From Struthidea cinerea (taxonomy: Eukaryota; Chordata; Aves; Passeriformes; Corcoracidae), in contig VZTI01005061.1 in NCBI GenBank assembly GCA_013397865.1, forward strand, positions 2,205,746-2,269,745: a stretch of 64,000 nucleotides of DNA, given 5' to 3'. Shown piece after piece: positions 28,901 to 40,894 of the stretch. The first letter of the stretch is position 1, and every line of letters begins with the position of its first letter. Below the pieces are notes generated by a model that saw only the letters and a list, made by a program, of their open reading frames with translations, was not told the DNA's origin and ran no database searches. Made by a program: the position numbers and the translations under genes.

Positions 28901-31900
28901 AAAGTGTCCTGCCGTCCCAGTGGGAATAACCACCAGCAAGAGATGTCTGTTCAGATAAATCAGGAAAAAATGTTCTCTTCACAGATCTCTGCTCTATTCA
29001 TCCAGGACATGGTCCAGGCTCTTCTTAGGAGAGGCCATAGTTACAAGATCTCTGATTTTGCAGGCAACAGAAAGGCACATGAACTTGGTGCTGTGACTCA
29101 GCCCATGCCAGCAAGAGCACTGAGTCATGCCACTCTCACCCACACCTGACCTTCCCCAGGAGTCAACAGTTCCAGAGCCAGTTATGGCACTGCAGGCTCA
29201 CTCTACTTTCAGTTTCTTCAAGTAAGAGGACAGTTTCGATAAAATCAAATAAGCCTGCACCTGACACTAGTTTCTTTCATCATAGCTTTCAAACAATACT
29301 CAGTTCAAAACAGTCTCATTTATACTTGTAGCAAAAAGCCATGTATTTTACCTACATGTCACTGTGCTATGGTGCAGATACAGTTGCACCCAAGGCACAT
29401 CAAAGAATCTCAGTTTCTGTCCAGCACACAGATGTTGGAGACTAAGCAGACATTATCGCTGCAAAAACACATTAGATCGGTTGACAAAGGAATGACTTAA
29501 ATCACTCAAAGACCAAGGGGGAGAGTGACAGTCTTTCTAAATTTACATTTTTTACTCTTTAGCAGGAAACGAAACAAAATCTACATTAAGGACGCGATTG
29601 AGATTTACAAAGTGTAAGCACTTGGAGTTACAAACTGCCAGAATTTCAGATGTCAGTGTAATCTCAGTTCAACACTCTTGTGAATGCGCACTACGAGACA
29701 GGTTTTACTTATTCGTATCACCCACCAATGAATGCAGGCACCTCATGAGTGGAAAGCCGAGCTGCATTACCATAACACATTGACAGAAGTTTAGGAAGGG
29801 GAGAGAGGAGAAGAAAAAAAACACCACTGAAAATAAACTGGGTAACATAATACTGGAAAGAAACAAACTGAAAATGCATGAGGAGTTACTAGCACAATAG
29901 CCCATACCAGACAGACACAGTTAGAAGTCACACTTCTGCAGCCTACTAAGAGCAGTATTTAGTAGTCAAAAGTAGAGTGGACCTTGGATATTTTTACTGA
30001 GGCTTTTTGTGTGCCTAAAATAAAAACAACCCCAAAAAAATCCAACCAGCAATATTTTCAGCATCACTTCCCCCTAAATCTCAAGGAGCATTTATGTCTG
30101 AGCACATACTTCAAAGTAAATTACTTCACAGATAAAGAACTATATTCAAAGCTGAGCAAAATATAAGTAGCCCCCAAGTATCTCCTGTACAACTGCTTAT
30201 CTTCATTTTGGTCATCTACATCGATGCAGATTTGTTTGGAAGTAAAAAAAAGACATGCTATGTACTGCTGAAGCTCCAGACAAAACAATGTTCAACCATT
30301 TAATATATTATCCATCTAGTATGGCATTGCTTTTAACCTCTAGGACTGAGAAACAGAACTTTTTCCCTAATCAGAACTGTAGCTTGGTTTAATTTCTAGG
30401 GCCAACCCTGGACATCCTTCTAAAACATATTCATGTAAATGGCTGGTCTCAGACATGACTGAGTACAGGCATGGCTGAAGGAAAAGTCCTGAACTGACCA
30501 AAAAAATAGAGTATGTCTCTAGGGAATAACTGTGTATTCTTGGAACAGACAAATTAAACACAAATGCGAAAATGCCATTTCAGGCTTTTTTTATTACATA
30601 TTTTCTCTGTAACTGAAAAGAAAAACCCTACAAGATGCAGAGGTAAAATAGATTCTGTGGAGTTGCCCAGAAATGCACCCTCATTAAATGTCATTTTAAG
30701 CAGTGCTAGCTCTGCCAGCTCAAAGCATTTAAGCACCATCATGACTTTTCAAGCCCTGAGAATCTTGTTATTTGCCTTATGGCTTTTTCACACATTAAAT
30801 GCAATCAGATCACAATTTAAGCATGGCTCCATAACCATCTCGGTAATATTGAGACTCAATATCATTTCAGCAGAAACTTAAGAGTCAAAAATACAGAAAA
30901 GCAAAGGATTTTAATGTAACTATGATTTGATGGACCAGGGGGTGTGAACACAAAATACTGTAGGATAATAATTTAAAATCACAGGAGCTGAAAGTGCTTA
31001 GGCAACCCTGAGAAATTTATTGCATTTTCTGGAATGTATTGAACAAAGCTCACATACCTGCAAGGGTATCACAATTTTCATCAAGGGGTGTTGCTGTCAC
31101 CTAATCATCAAGATTTTTTGTTTAGGTCTATTTCTTTCCCACAATTCTAGCTCACACATCTTTTTGTTTACTTCCCTCCTCCAGCATTGCAGCCATTCAG
31201 ATATTAAAAAAGGGGCTTCCTAACTCGCACTCCCTCTGCTGACTCTCCAGTGGTGCAGTGTATTTCTTTTTTTTTTTTTTTTTCTTTTTTTAATTTTTTT
31301 TTTAAATTTTTAATGGTCTCTACACAGCCCTCTTCATTCTAAAAGCATCCTGGCACACTCACACGTTTTTCAAGATGAAAATGAGAATACAACACACTGA
31401 TCTTTAAGAGTCTCCAGTCAGGTAGGTCTGTGGATGTTTTTGGTGACTTGATGCAACTGGACAGTGTCACTGATTTGTCTCTGTGTTTAATTATGTGTTC
31501 TGAGCAAACCAGAGACCATTCACAGTTCCTGTAGTATCAGCATAATGCACAAAAGCAGACAGCTGCTTGTTCTTCCCAGAGACCTTGATATCATCAGTAG
31601 CCCTGGATTGCACACACCACAGCCTTGTTATATGTACATGGTGTTGCGCAGTGCTTGACCCAGTATTACACTGATGAGCTCACTCTGTAAAAGATGCTGT
31701 AGAGAATGAGAGGATGAGAGAAGACTTTGGGTTTTGTGCCTAACATGCTTGCAGGGTTGTGGACCTCAAATTCAGGCATGGAAGAGGAGCAGGAGGTCAC
31801 CTGCTCCATCTTTCTTCACACGGTATGTGTGCATATATACAGATAGGTATAGACATAAATGCATGCATATAGACAGTTAACCTTCAGCAAGATCCTTTGT

Positions 31901-32439
31901 CTTCCCCAGTTTACCATCACATATCCCACCTTCTTAGGTGGTTACAGTGAGGTCTTAAAAGAAATGCAGTACCTGGAGTTTTTTTCTTTTCTGATATATA
32001 CCCCAAACCTCCACCCCTTTATGGTACACCACCTCTCCTTGCTACACTCCTCCTATACCGCACTGGTCACAGCCTCTGCCCTTGGTCACTGGGCTTGTGC
32101 CACTCTTGTTTATTTGTGGCCAAGTCTAACCTCTCCTGACAACTTCTATCCAGTCTGAATTTAACCTGTTCAAATTACTATATCTTTCTGTTTTCAACCT
32201 CTTCCCCCCACCCTCCCAAGTTAATTTACAATTAAAATCATAATTTGACATTGCAACATAAATTCAGCAATTTGGTGAACAAAGGAGTCACCCAGTACTT
32301 TACAAAACACACACAGGCCCATTCCTTAGTACAACAAAATTCTGATTCAATAAGTGCTGTCAAGAGGATTTTACAAGAAGCTGAGCCAATATCAGGGAAA
32401 GAAAAGAGATTTTTTTTTTTTTCTTAGTAACATACCATG
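22976..32439. other. Non-coding desert segment
   Basis: No gene is recognised. An A-run of about 18 lies near 24941-24958 and a long T-rich tract at 31263-31311. Open frames here are all 123 codons or shorter with no family resemblance. Confidence 0.55.
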
Positions 32440-33050
32440 AACATTTGTTAAAATTGAAAGGCAAATTTCTGATTAACCAGATTTATGACCTCTTTAACGT
32501 TCAAGCATTTGCAAAAAGTGAGTGCAAAGTTCTGCGCTCATGAATATTCTCCTACATCACATGAGCAAACTGTCGCCCAAGGTAAATTCCAAATTGTTTG
32601 TGTTTGTAAAATCGGGAATGCTAATTAGTTATATAAGTCATAATGTATTGTTTCTGTTCCTTAACTTGATGACAAAACTACTTAACACGTCTTAAATTGC
32701 TAAGTGTGAAAATTACCGATATACAATTTATCACTCATTTTGGATTGGTTAATTACACAAGTTCCCACACAGATTGCCTATGGCATATTTGTCTAATGAT
32801 CTAATTATTCCCTGAAGAAATTAGTGAATAACTTTACATGACAAACCTGACAATTTCACAATCTGCTCCTGGACAATTTGTAAATAGATAAGTTTGATGA
32901 TATTTTGATTTTTATCTATTGGTGAACTAGTCAATCAGAATTGCGGGTCTTCATCACCTCCAGAAAAATCAGACTGTTTTTATTTAAAATAACTATTTCT
33001 CCCACAGGCGAACTGGGTCTGCCCCAAGCATTACACATTTGTCTGTTTGT
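32440..33050. promoter_or_regulatory. Candidate conserved non-coding element (enhancer-like)
   Basis: This is AT-rich, repeat-free sequence with three homeodomain TAATTA cores at 32622-32627, 32750-32755 and 32802-32807, plus an ATTGG (CCAAT) box at 32744-32748. The 190-bp span with three cores is denser than chance would predict (about 0.15 expected). Conservation itself cannot be seen from one sequence. Confidence 0.4.
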
Positions 33051-35170
33051 TAAATGGGTTGAGAATATGATTAAAGTAAATGGAAAATAACCTACATAGT
33101 GTGCTTTAGAGAGGCAATGTCTATGGTTTCTCTTTGGAGAAAGCTAAGCAGTGTGTGCAAAAATAATGTATCTAGAGACTCAAGAGGACTCTGCAGAGGT
33201 CAGCTGGAGTCTCTCTGCCTAGAAACTCTGTCCACTGCAACTTCTACAAGTGGGATTTTTAGGTCTGAGACCAGCAAAGAATTGAGCATCAGTGTAATCT
33301 GCAAACTGCCAAAGACCCAAATCCTTGTGCTCTCAGAGCCCAGCTGTAGCAAGGTCGATGCCTGGTATCGAGAGCCGTATTCAGCACTGGTGCTCACAAG
33401 GTCTTTATGGGTGGAGCATTATGATGCTCACTGTGGCTCTGCAATGCAAGATGTTGCACAAACGGGTCCTGTAAAACCTTCCAAAACCTGATCCCTTCCC
33501 CCTTGGATGGACTGGGCTGAGACAGTCAGTGTTACTGCCACCAGATCTACTTGGAGCTACCAGCACATGACAGCCTTGCTACTACAGTCAGCTTACCAAG
33601 AAGCTATCTAGACTTTTAAAGACACTGAGGCTGCAATTCTTGCAGTGTTACAAATGAGCATCTTAAGAGGGACTTAAGAAAGTCAGTGGCAATTCAAAAG
33701 TCTCCAGGAAAGGACAAGAGCTATTTTATACTGGTTACAAAAAAACCCCCAAAAACAAAAACAACCCCTGTGAGAGAAGCAGTGAGGCTTCTTTCTAGCA
33801 TAAACAAACCATAGACCACATCAACTGCAAAAGGACATGAAAAATTGGCCTTCTGGAGCAAAACAAGCCTGGTTTGCTTGCTATAGCTAGAAAGAGAGTA
33901 GTTTTCCCTGAGTTAGCACTGGGGCACTGACTTTGCATATAAAACCTATTTTTACCGAGTATCATACACTTTGCATAACAAAGTCTGACAACAGTCCACT
34001 TCAGTGGCTAGGGGCATAAACAGCTGGCAATGGAATACACATCTAGACACGTAATCTCTAGTCTACGTTATCTTCACTCTGCTAAATATATGAAAAATGG
34101 TGTCAAAATACTAAAGGTCACCCTGAAATAAATCAGGGAAAGCATATTCTACCCATATGTAGCCCTGCTCAGTTACGGAACAGATCCTGGCAGTCACCAC
34201 CACTGCATGGAAGTTGTGCATCTTGAGAGTGGAAAAGAAGGATCACATCTGTGTCCCTAGGGGCTGTGACCCCTTACCTATTGTTTCCTGGGACCTTGTG
34301 AGAAAGGGATCATTAAATTACAAGGAAAAGCAATAGCTGACAATCTTACTACAGAAAGATCTCAGAAAAGCCATGGTGACAACGGGGTGACCTCGTGGAG
34401 CTCTAGATGCAAAGAAAAGAGGAGTGAAGTAGCTATGCTGCTTTCTCATTGCAATAGTGCTGCTAACCATGAAATAGCAGAAAGTAACTCACAGTCTAAT
34501 TCCAGCTTGGCAGTAAGGTTAAATATTTTGCTGTGTGTAAGTGCTTGTCAATTTTATAACTAAATTTTGGATTAGAAAGAAAAACATGCTATCAGAACCT
34601 GCCTCTTTAAGGACTGAAACCCCGGGGGAGGAGAAGGCTGGAAAGCCTTGTTGTTATGCACTGCCAGTTGGAACCAGACCCAGATTAAAGCAGATTTCTC
34701 ACAAGAATGTGAAGCATTGAGTGATGGCTGAATACCACATGTATCGCACCTTCACCACCAGATCCTTGCTTCTGTCAGTACCTCCACGGGCTACCACGCT
34801 GCAGTCCCCACTGCAACCAGCGCCATTAGAAACCGAAAAATCACTTGAACGCACCAGACAAGTCACTCAGCTGCACTTACCACGTGGTTATGCAAAGGCC
34901 CTCTCTCTCTTCCAATTTCAACACTTCATCTTTCATACTGAAAACAGAGTCCAAGCCCTAACGTTCCTGTATGTACAACACCTACTTTCTTCTGCGCTAT
35001 CAAACCCGCCTGGCAGATCAATCACAAAAGACATATTCTATTCTTCAGCTCAGCACTCCCCTCTGATCACACGAACAGGTAGCACTCAGGCAGCAGCAGC
35101 ATTCTCAAAGCGCATCCAGCTGTGCATGACGTAGCTCTGTTTTTATAAGGAGGATCAGATAAACAAGGAG
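33051..35170. other. Non-coding desert segment
   Basis: Open frames of 130 codons (33099-33491) and 137 codons (34721-35134) on the plus strand have no start context, domain or homology signal I can recognise. No repeats were identified. Confidence 0.55.
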
Positions 35171-35315
35171 AAAAAAAAAAAAAAAGCATAGAATCTTCTT
35201 AGTTGGACCCACAAGGATCATCAAGTCCCAACTCTTAAGTGAATGGCCCATACAGGGATTGAACCCATAACATCGGTGATATTAGCACCACGCCCTAACC
35301 AACTGAGCTAATCTC
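35171..35315 (-). mobile_element. Composite SINE: tRNA-Ile head with CR1-like tail (TguSINE1-like)
   Basis: On the minus strand, 35315-35245 is a tRNA-Ile(AAT)-like head with A box TAGCTCAGTTGG (35299-35310), a GTGGTGCTAAT anticodon region, and B box GGTTCAATCCC (35255-35265). It is followed by about 55 bp (35240-35187) resembling a CR1 3' end (GGACTTGATGATCCTTGTGG, then GATTCTATGC) and a T15 run at 35171-35185. The T run would act as a pol III terminator. The combination is what I recall for TguSINE1, the passerine tRNA-Ile/CR1-X SINE. The acceptor-stem 5' half is not preserved and no A tail is present, so it is not a working tRNA gene. No target-site duplication was found by eye. Confidence 0.75.
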
Positions 35316-36394
35316 AGGGTTGTAACATTAAAACACAAGCAAACTAGCAAAGGGATGTGCTCACTCATATCAGCAAAAGCTGAGGATAAGGTGCTAACAG
35401 AACCTAACGGCAAACACTTAGAATGGCATGAAGTCCATTTCCAGTGCACAAGAGGACAACACAGCCTCTGCTACCAGTCCTTTGTCTGATGCAGTTATCC
35501 ACAGTGATGGGCCAGGGGCTTAAGGGAGAAGTGGCAATTCTTTCAAAGACCAGATTTTTAATATCTGCATCTATAGCTTTGCTCTAATGAAAACCTTCAC
35601 GACTGTGGCAGAGCACACTGATTGCACCATGCACAGGTGTACTGTGAAAAATGGAGTCACCTTCACCCAAAAAGTACTGTACCCCAGGAGATCAGGCAGA
35701 CAGCTGTTTCTAATATTGATATATTAGTCTTGGAAAGACAGCAAATTATATGAGGCTAGGGCACATACCCATCCTAAGGGAGTTTGTTGACTCTGATTGA
35801 CTAAAAAGTGAGATAAATCAAACAGTATTTGAGAATTATACATTACCTGCATTCAAAACTGCAGATAATTTAAAAAATAGCCATAATGCTCCCAGATGCA
35901 AAAGAAAAAAAGCTACAACTTTACCTTCTCATATAATAGCACATGAACCACGTCTGCAAGCCAGAAAACAGGAAAGTAATGAATGCCTTCTGCATTAATG
36001 CAGCACACAGTTACCCAGTGAAACTCTCTGCTACAAGACATTGTCTTCCAATTGCTTGGCTGTCATTGGACAAAAGATTTTAAAATGGAAACTAATTGTT
36101 GGGGCTACAAAGACCCAACTGGTTTGTGTCTGTTGTCTCCTCAAAGGCCTTTTTTAACTGGGTCTTGCTGCAAATGGGAAGCTACAACAAGTGGACGTAC
36201 AGTTTTAATCATCACAGCAGTTTCATTTATGAGTTTGTGCTACTCTACATTGAAATAGTGTCTTCGGAAAAAAACCCAAAGTGCATTAAAAAAAGATATC
36301 TTAGAATAAGATCTCAATGCAAACATCTTAGCCTCTTTCTAGCTAATTCAACAGTTACCTATAGCATATACGAGTACTTCTAACCACATGGTTA
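35316..36394. other. Non-coding desert segment
   Basis: AT-rich unique sequence between the SINE and the CpG-island neighbourhood. Nothing is recognised. Confidence 0.55.
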
Positions 36395-36640
36395 TTTTCA
36401 TAATTGCAAAGGTTGGAAGTTTAATTAGACAATCAGAAGGAAGCCCTCAAGCCAGCCCATTTTCTTAAACAGCTTTACCTAGGCAATGGGAGCAGCATTG
36501 TGTAATGCGGCGATTTACTCTGAATAGCATAATGCTTCCTTATCTTTTTTGCCCGATTAATTTCCTGACTGAAGTAGCACGTAAAACCAAGCTGGTTAGA
36601 CAACATGTGTCAGGAGCCACGTGTCCTGTTCAAATTGAAA
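36395..36640. promoter_or_regulatory. Candidate conserved non-coding element
   Basis: The sequence is unique and includes TTAATTAG at 36421-36428, a CpG-containing AT-rich stretch (TGTAATGCGGCGATTTACTC at 36501-36520) and an E-box CACGTG at 36618-36623. It lies about 0.5 kb from the CpG island. Retention of CpGs in AT-rich DNA suggests constraint or hypomethylation. Confidence 0.3.
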
Positions 36641-36780
36641 CGGAGAGACGGAACTGAGAGAGACCAGGTCTCTTCCCCTTTCCTTGCACATCTGTTCCAG
36701 GTACACTGCTCTTCCACCATGACACCACCAAGACCATCTTCAGACCACAGCTCTGGCAACCGCTGACTATGTGCAATAGA

Positions 36781-37109
36781 TTTTTTTTTTTTTTCTTCTT
36801 TTTTGAGGGGGGCTGTTTAAAAGTTTATTGTCCTCAGGGACATGGAGTGTGGCTCAAAACCAGAAATGCAGTGGAACTGGGTTTCGTGATGCAATTCTGC
36901 AAAGCCTTGATGGCCTCACAAGAACCACTGGTGCAAGGAGGAGACCATCACGGCAGACCCTGGACTGCCTCCCTTCACTACTTGCTTCTCAGCTTTAGTT
37001 GCCTCCCTCCCTAAACACACCTGCATGCAGGTACATGCTCACCCCTTTTCAGGAATTTCACTATTGTTTTCAAGATGGAAAAGAGAAAGAAGCAAACCTG
37101 AACTCTGCC
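36781..37109 (-). other. Possible 3' end of an unannotated transcript or processed retrocopy
   Basis: On the minus strand AATAAA lies at 36824-36829, followed by 19 nt and then an A-rich tract (36804-36780, A with few G). That spacing is what a retrocopied mRNA with its tail would leave, or an ordinary poly(A) site followed by an A tract. The sequence between it and the CpG island (36830-37109) shows no recognisable protein. No target-site duplication was found. Retrocopies are scarce in birds because CR1 does not use poly(A) mRNAs well. Confidence 0.3.
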
Positions 37110-37680
37110 AGGGCCTCCCGAGCAGAGCAAGGACGGATGAGGGCTTCACCGCTGAGGAGGAGCGGCGAGACCCAAGTGACACAACCCCCCTGGCCCAGCA
37201 CCGCGGCCTAACCCCAGCCCGGGGAGAGCGAGCGGGCCCGGCTCGAAGGCTCTGGACCGCCCCCGGTCCCTGCCGGCCTCCCCACGGCCAGCAGCCCACG
37301 GCCAGCGGCACACGGCTGACTCCCGGCAAGCCACAGCCGCGCTGTGCGTGCCTCCCTGCTGTGGAGCATAAACAGAAGCAGCTGGGCCCCGCTCGGCTCC
37401 GTCCCACATGTCGCCTCGCCACGGGCACCCACGCGCCGCGCGGGCCCGGTACACCGGCGGCGGTGCTCGCCACGCACGTGAGCGAGCTGCAAACGACAAC
37501 CCGAGCGCGGCCACAGCCCCCGCCCGCCACGCCGGGCCCCCTCACCCCGCCGCCCCCAGCCCCTCTCCTGCGCAGGCTTCTGCTCCTCTCCTGCCTGTCC
37601 CCGCACAGTGAAACAGCCTCCCTTGCGGGGGGCTTGTTTCCTCCTCAGCAGCGAGTGATCGTCCCCCCTCCCCTCTCACA
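37110..37680. promoter_or_regulatory. Isolated CpG island in the gene desert
   Basis: About 550 bp have very high GC and undepleted CpG. By hand count, the 60-base rows starting at 37201, 37381 and 37441 hold about 8, 10 and 10 CpGs, against 0-2 in most rows elsewhere. It contains an E-box CACGTG at 37475-37480 and an NRF1-like half site (TGCGCA) at 37569-37574. There is no TATA box. All six frames are largely open because stop words are rare in such DNA, so the 250-codon frame at 37025-37777 (+) and the frames at 37039-37606 (minus) are not evidence of protein; their products are low-complexity Pro/Arg/Gly-rich. It could be a promoter for an unannotated RNA or an orphan island at a developmental enhancer. 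Confidence 0.8.
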
Positions 37681-40600
37681 CCAGCTAGGGAGCAGAGCTC
37701 GCTTTCTGCCCTCGTTACCTGTTTTGCTCCCTCTGGAGTCCCCCATTTCCCAGGGAATTTCCAGCAACAGTGTTTAACCTCAATGTTTAAAATCCCTGGT
37801 GGCAGAGCCTGCCATTCAGTGCACAGAAGTTTGCCCGACCTCAGCCCTGTGCACCCGGCTGCCCTGCATCCCTAACTTGAGAGGGTCCCCGTGAGGATCT
37901 CTGCCCCAGACGGTCCCAGCAAAAGCAGCTTCGGGGCTGAATTCAGTAGGGTTTCACATCTTTTTCTTTTGCGGAGGTGATACTACATTGCCAGCTACGC
38001 TTTTTTACCATATGCAACACCAACACACTGGCAGTTAACAAGCTACAACACAGAACCACTTGGCAACACAGAGAAAATGGGCAGAAAATCCCCAAGCAAG
38101 AGGGAAGGGAAAAAAAAAATGCGATGAATTGACGGCATTAAGCATGCAAGAGAGAACTGTAAAGGAGAGGCTGCCAGGGAGCAAAGGTGCCCTCCCAGGC
38201 CTGTGCACAGCACCAAGTGGGGAACCTCAGCAGGGGAAGCAGCCACTGCTTAACCCTCTGAGAGATAAAGCACCTGAATAGTTTCTGGAGAGCAACAGAG
38301 GTGAGAAACCGAACCAATCTTAATGTCAGTTCCCCTTCTTGAAGTCAACTGATGTGGTTGCCTGCCATAGCTAGGGATTCAGGAACGCACGAGGTGCCAC
38401 CCAGTCCCGCAGGACCTCTGAATTTCAGTGTCCCATATGTTTAATTATTAGAGTACAAGCAATACTAATTTGTAAAAATTATGGTTTGACGGTACCAAAA
38501 GCATCTGCTCTGGTCAGCAATGCCGTGGAAGGCAGGGGCTCAGGCAGCCTGGCTCCACATTGGAGAGCATGTTGAGCCAGTGAAGATGATCTCAGGCAGT
38601 GGTGGATTCAAGGTGGGGGAACGGAGTTCTGTTCCTGCTGCAGGAATGAAGTTTGGAGCTGTCTTCACTTGTAACACCACATAATTCTAGGTGGCTGCAG
38701 ATTTATTACTGTATTTTCCCAAATTTGGAAGGCTTCCGCTTTTGACCACATAAAAGAAAGAAACATTTTCCTTTTCTCAGTATGACCTCCATTTTCTATT
38801 CTGAGACAAAACCCATTATAGCAATGCTTGGAAAAGCTACACATGTAATCCTTTTCCCTGAGAATTCCTCTGAATTTTGAGATGGGTTTAGCTTGGCCAG
38901 AGCTTTTTCACCCCCCAGCAAGACAAACTGCCGTTGGGATTCTCAGTTTTTAAAAGATAATGATGGCTGTGTTCACTGCAGCATTTTTCCTGTTATCAGT
39001 TTGATTTGCAATCACAGCTGAAGGCCTATACCATGAATTATTTGCCAATTAAGCAGTGCTTGCATGGAGGCTGTGTATTTTACACCTTGACAGCTATTAC
39101 AGGCAGAAGGTAACTGGAGCTTTGACTTAAATGCAAATTATCAAACACCAAGCAGTCTGAAGCAGAGACCCAAGCTGACTTGGACAGAAGACACAACAGA
39201 GATAAATTTGCTGCTGACGTTTTGTCTTGGATGGGAGTAACAATGGTAAAGACAAAATCAAATGTCCGTATCTTCCTTGCTCTTTAACAGCAGACTTTTT
39301 AATCCTTCCTGAAGACACCCAGAAAAATTTATGTTGTGGAACAAGTATTGGAAAAGATAGCTGCCCTCTGTTACAAGTAATATGATTAATATCCTTGCAT
39401 GATCTTTTTTCTTAGGGAGAAGAGAGAGTGATCTCACTATTCCAATCACATTGCATTATTATGTACCTTGGAAACAGAAAAGCAGGTATTAAAAAAAGTG
39501 AAAATGGGATTTTATTATTTATTACAGATTTGTGCCTCAAATTCTTTTCAGTTCAGGATCCCCAGAGTATCCCACGGGTATTGTCCATGAGCACATTTAC
39601 GACACAAGATGTTCTTCTCCACCCCAGCAGAGACAGAGCAGTTGGACTATTTGTTTTGCTGCAGTAAAACCCTTTAACAAGCATGATGGCACTGCACTCA
39701 GCCAAGCGCTGGGAAATGTTTCATTTTTCACTCTTTTCCAAAAGTGAAGTAGAAAAGGTCTTTAAATAATTTAGTAGATTCCCTTCGCTTGTTTCATTTA
39801 CTTCAGATATAATATATGCACATTTAGTTATTTCATCAGCAACATAAAGCCTGTTATCTATTGGATTTCTAGTCTGAGGTAACTCCCAGCAACCAAATAC
39901 ATGATTTAATAATAATTCTGTCATCAAGTGAAATCTTTCCCTGGGATAGATACTGAAAGCAGCCTGCCCACATAGCAAGATATTTATTTTTTCTCAGAGG
40001 CTTTTCAGCAGGGTCAGACCTGAAAATGGTTAATCATGTTCTGTTTATTTCGCCTAAAGTTTTGAGCAAGATTTTTTATAGCAGAGCACTCTGTCCAGCT
40101 TCCTATTTTGTTTGTGCTCTTGACCGTGCAGGATCATGCAACAGTGTTTCTGTAATCCCCACCTAGAGAACAACATGAAAATATCAGCTTTTCCCAAAAT
40201 GAGTAGCAGGAGTTGTTGACCAGATGATAAAGATTTTAATATTCATAAAACCAGAATGTCAAAGAAGAACATCTTGTATGAGAATTAATGTTTCCAAGTC
40301 ATAATCATCATTCTCCAAATGCATGCAATGCTGCTAGGAAAAGTCTTGCTCTCTCTCCTTCTGACGTGTGGAAGTTTAATTAAGCACCCACCAAAGACTG
40401 GGAATTACCTGCTGGAATTTTTCACCTGTTCTTTTTTTATTCTTGTCTATGTCACCCACCAAGCCAAACCAGTTTTGATTTCCATATCTTTTATTTGTGG
40501 ATTGTTCAATGAGGCACGGGCCAATTCCACATTAAAAATAAATACACTTTGTCACCATCATAAACTGCACTGGCCAAAACTATAAGGTGCTGCTGATTAA

Positions 40601-40894
40601 GGCTGTACAAATAGAGCATCCCCTAAAGCAAGAAGAATGGGCAGCCGTGCTCATGGGAACAGAGGGAACAGCCAAAGTCTGACAACTCAGTGGCTCTGGT
40701 GACCCTGCAGAGGATTATTGGCTCTTTACTTTGCAGTGAAAAGACCTGAGCCTCCACAGCCTGCAAGGGAGGAACAAAAAGCATTTCACAGATCCAGGTG
40801 ATGTTCCTAACCGTGGTTTTCCACACTGTGGGGAGAGGAAAGGAAAGAATGACAGGGAAATTGATCAATTTATAGACTAACAGTCTATAAGGGG
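37681..40894. other. Non-coding desert segment
   Basis: This segment flanks the CpG island and grades into AT-rich DNA. Apart from the octamer region at 38980-39140, nothing specific is recognised. Confidence 0.55.
38980..39140. promoter_or_regulatory. Candidate regulatory element with octamer site
   Basis: The unique sequence ends in a perfect ATGCAAAT octamer (39131-39138). It also contains TTGACAGC (MEIS-type TGACAG) near 39088 and CCAATTAAG near 39046. This is suggestive of developmental enhancer content but unproven. Confidence 0.25.

Noticed and set aside
35245..35315. tRNA-Ile gene
   Set aside because: A and B boxes are present, but the 5' acceptor half is lost and the sequence is fused to a CR1-like tail. 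It is a SINE head, not a tRNA gene.
37025..37777. 250-codon open frame and several minus-strand frames in the CpG island
   Set aside because: GC-rich DNA lacks stop codons in all frames. The products are Pro/Arg/Gly-rich with no domain, and no single frame shows coding bias.
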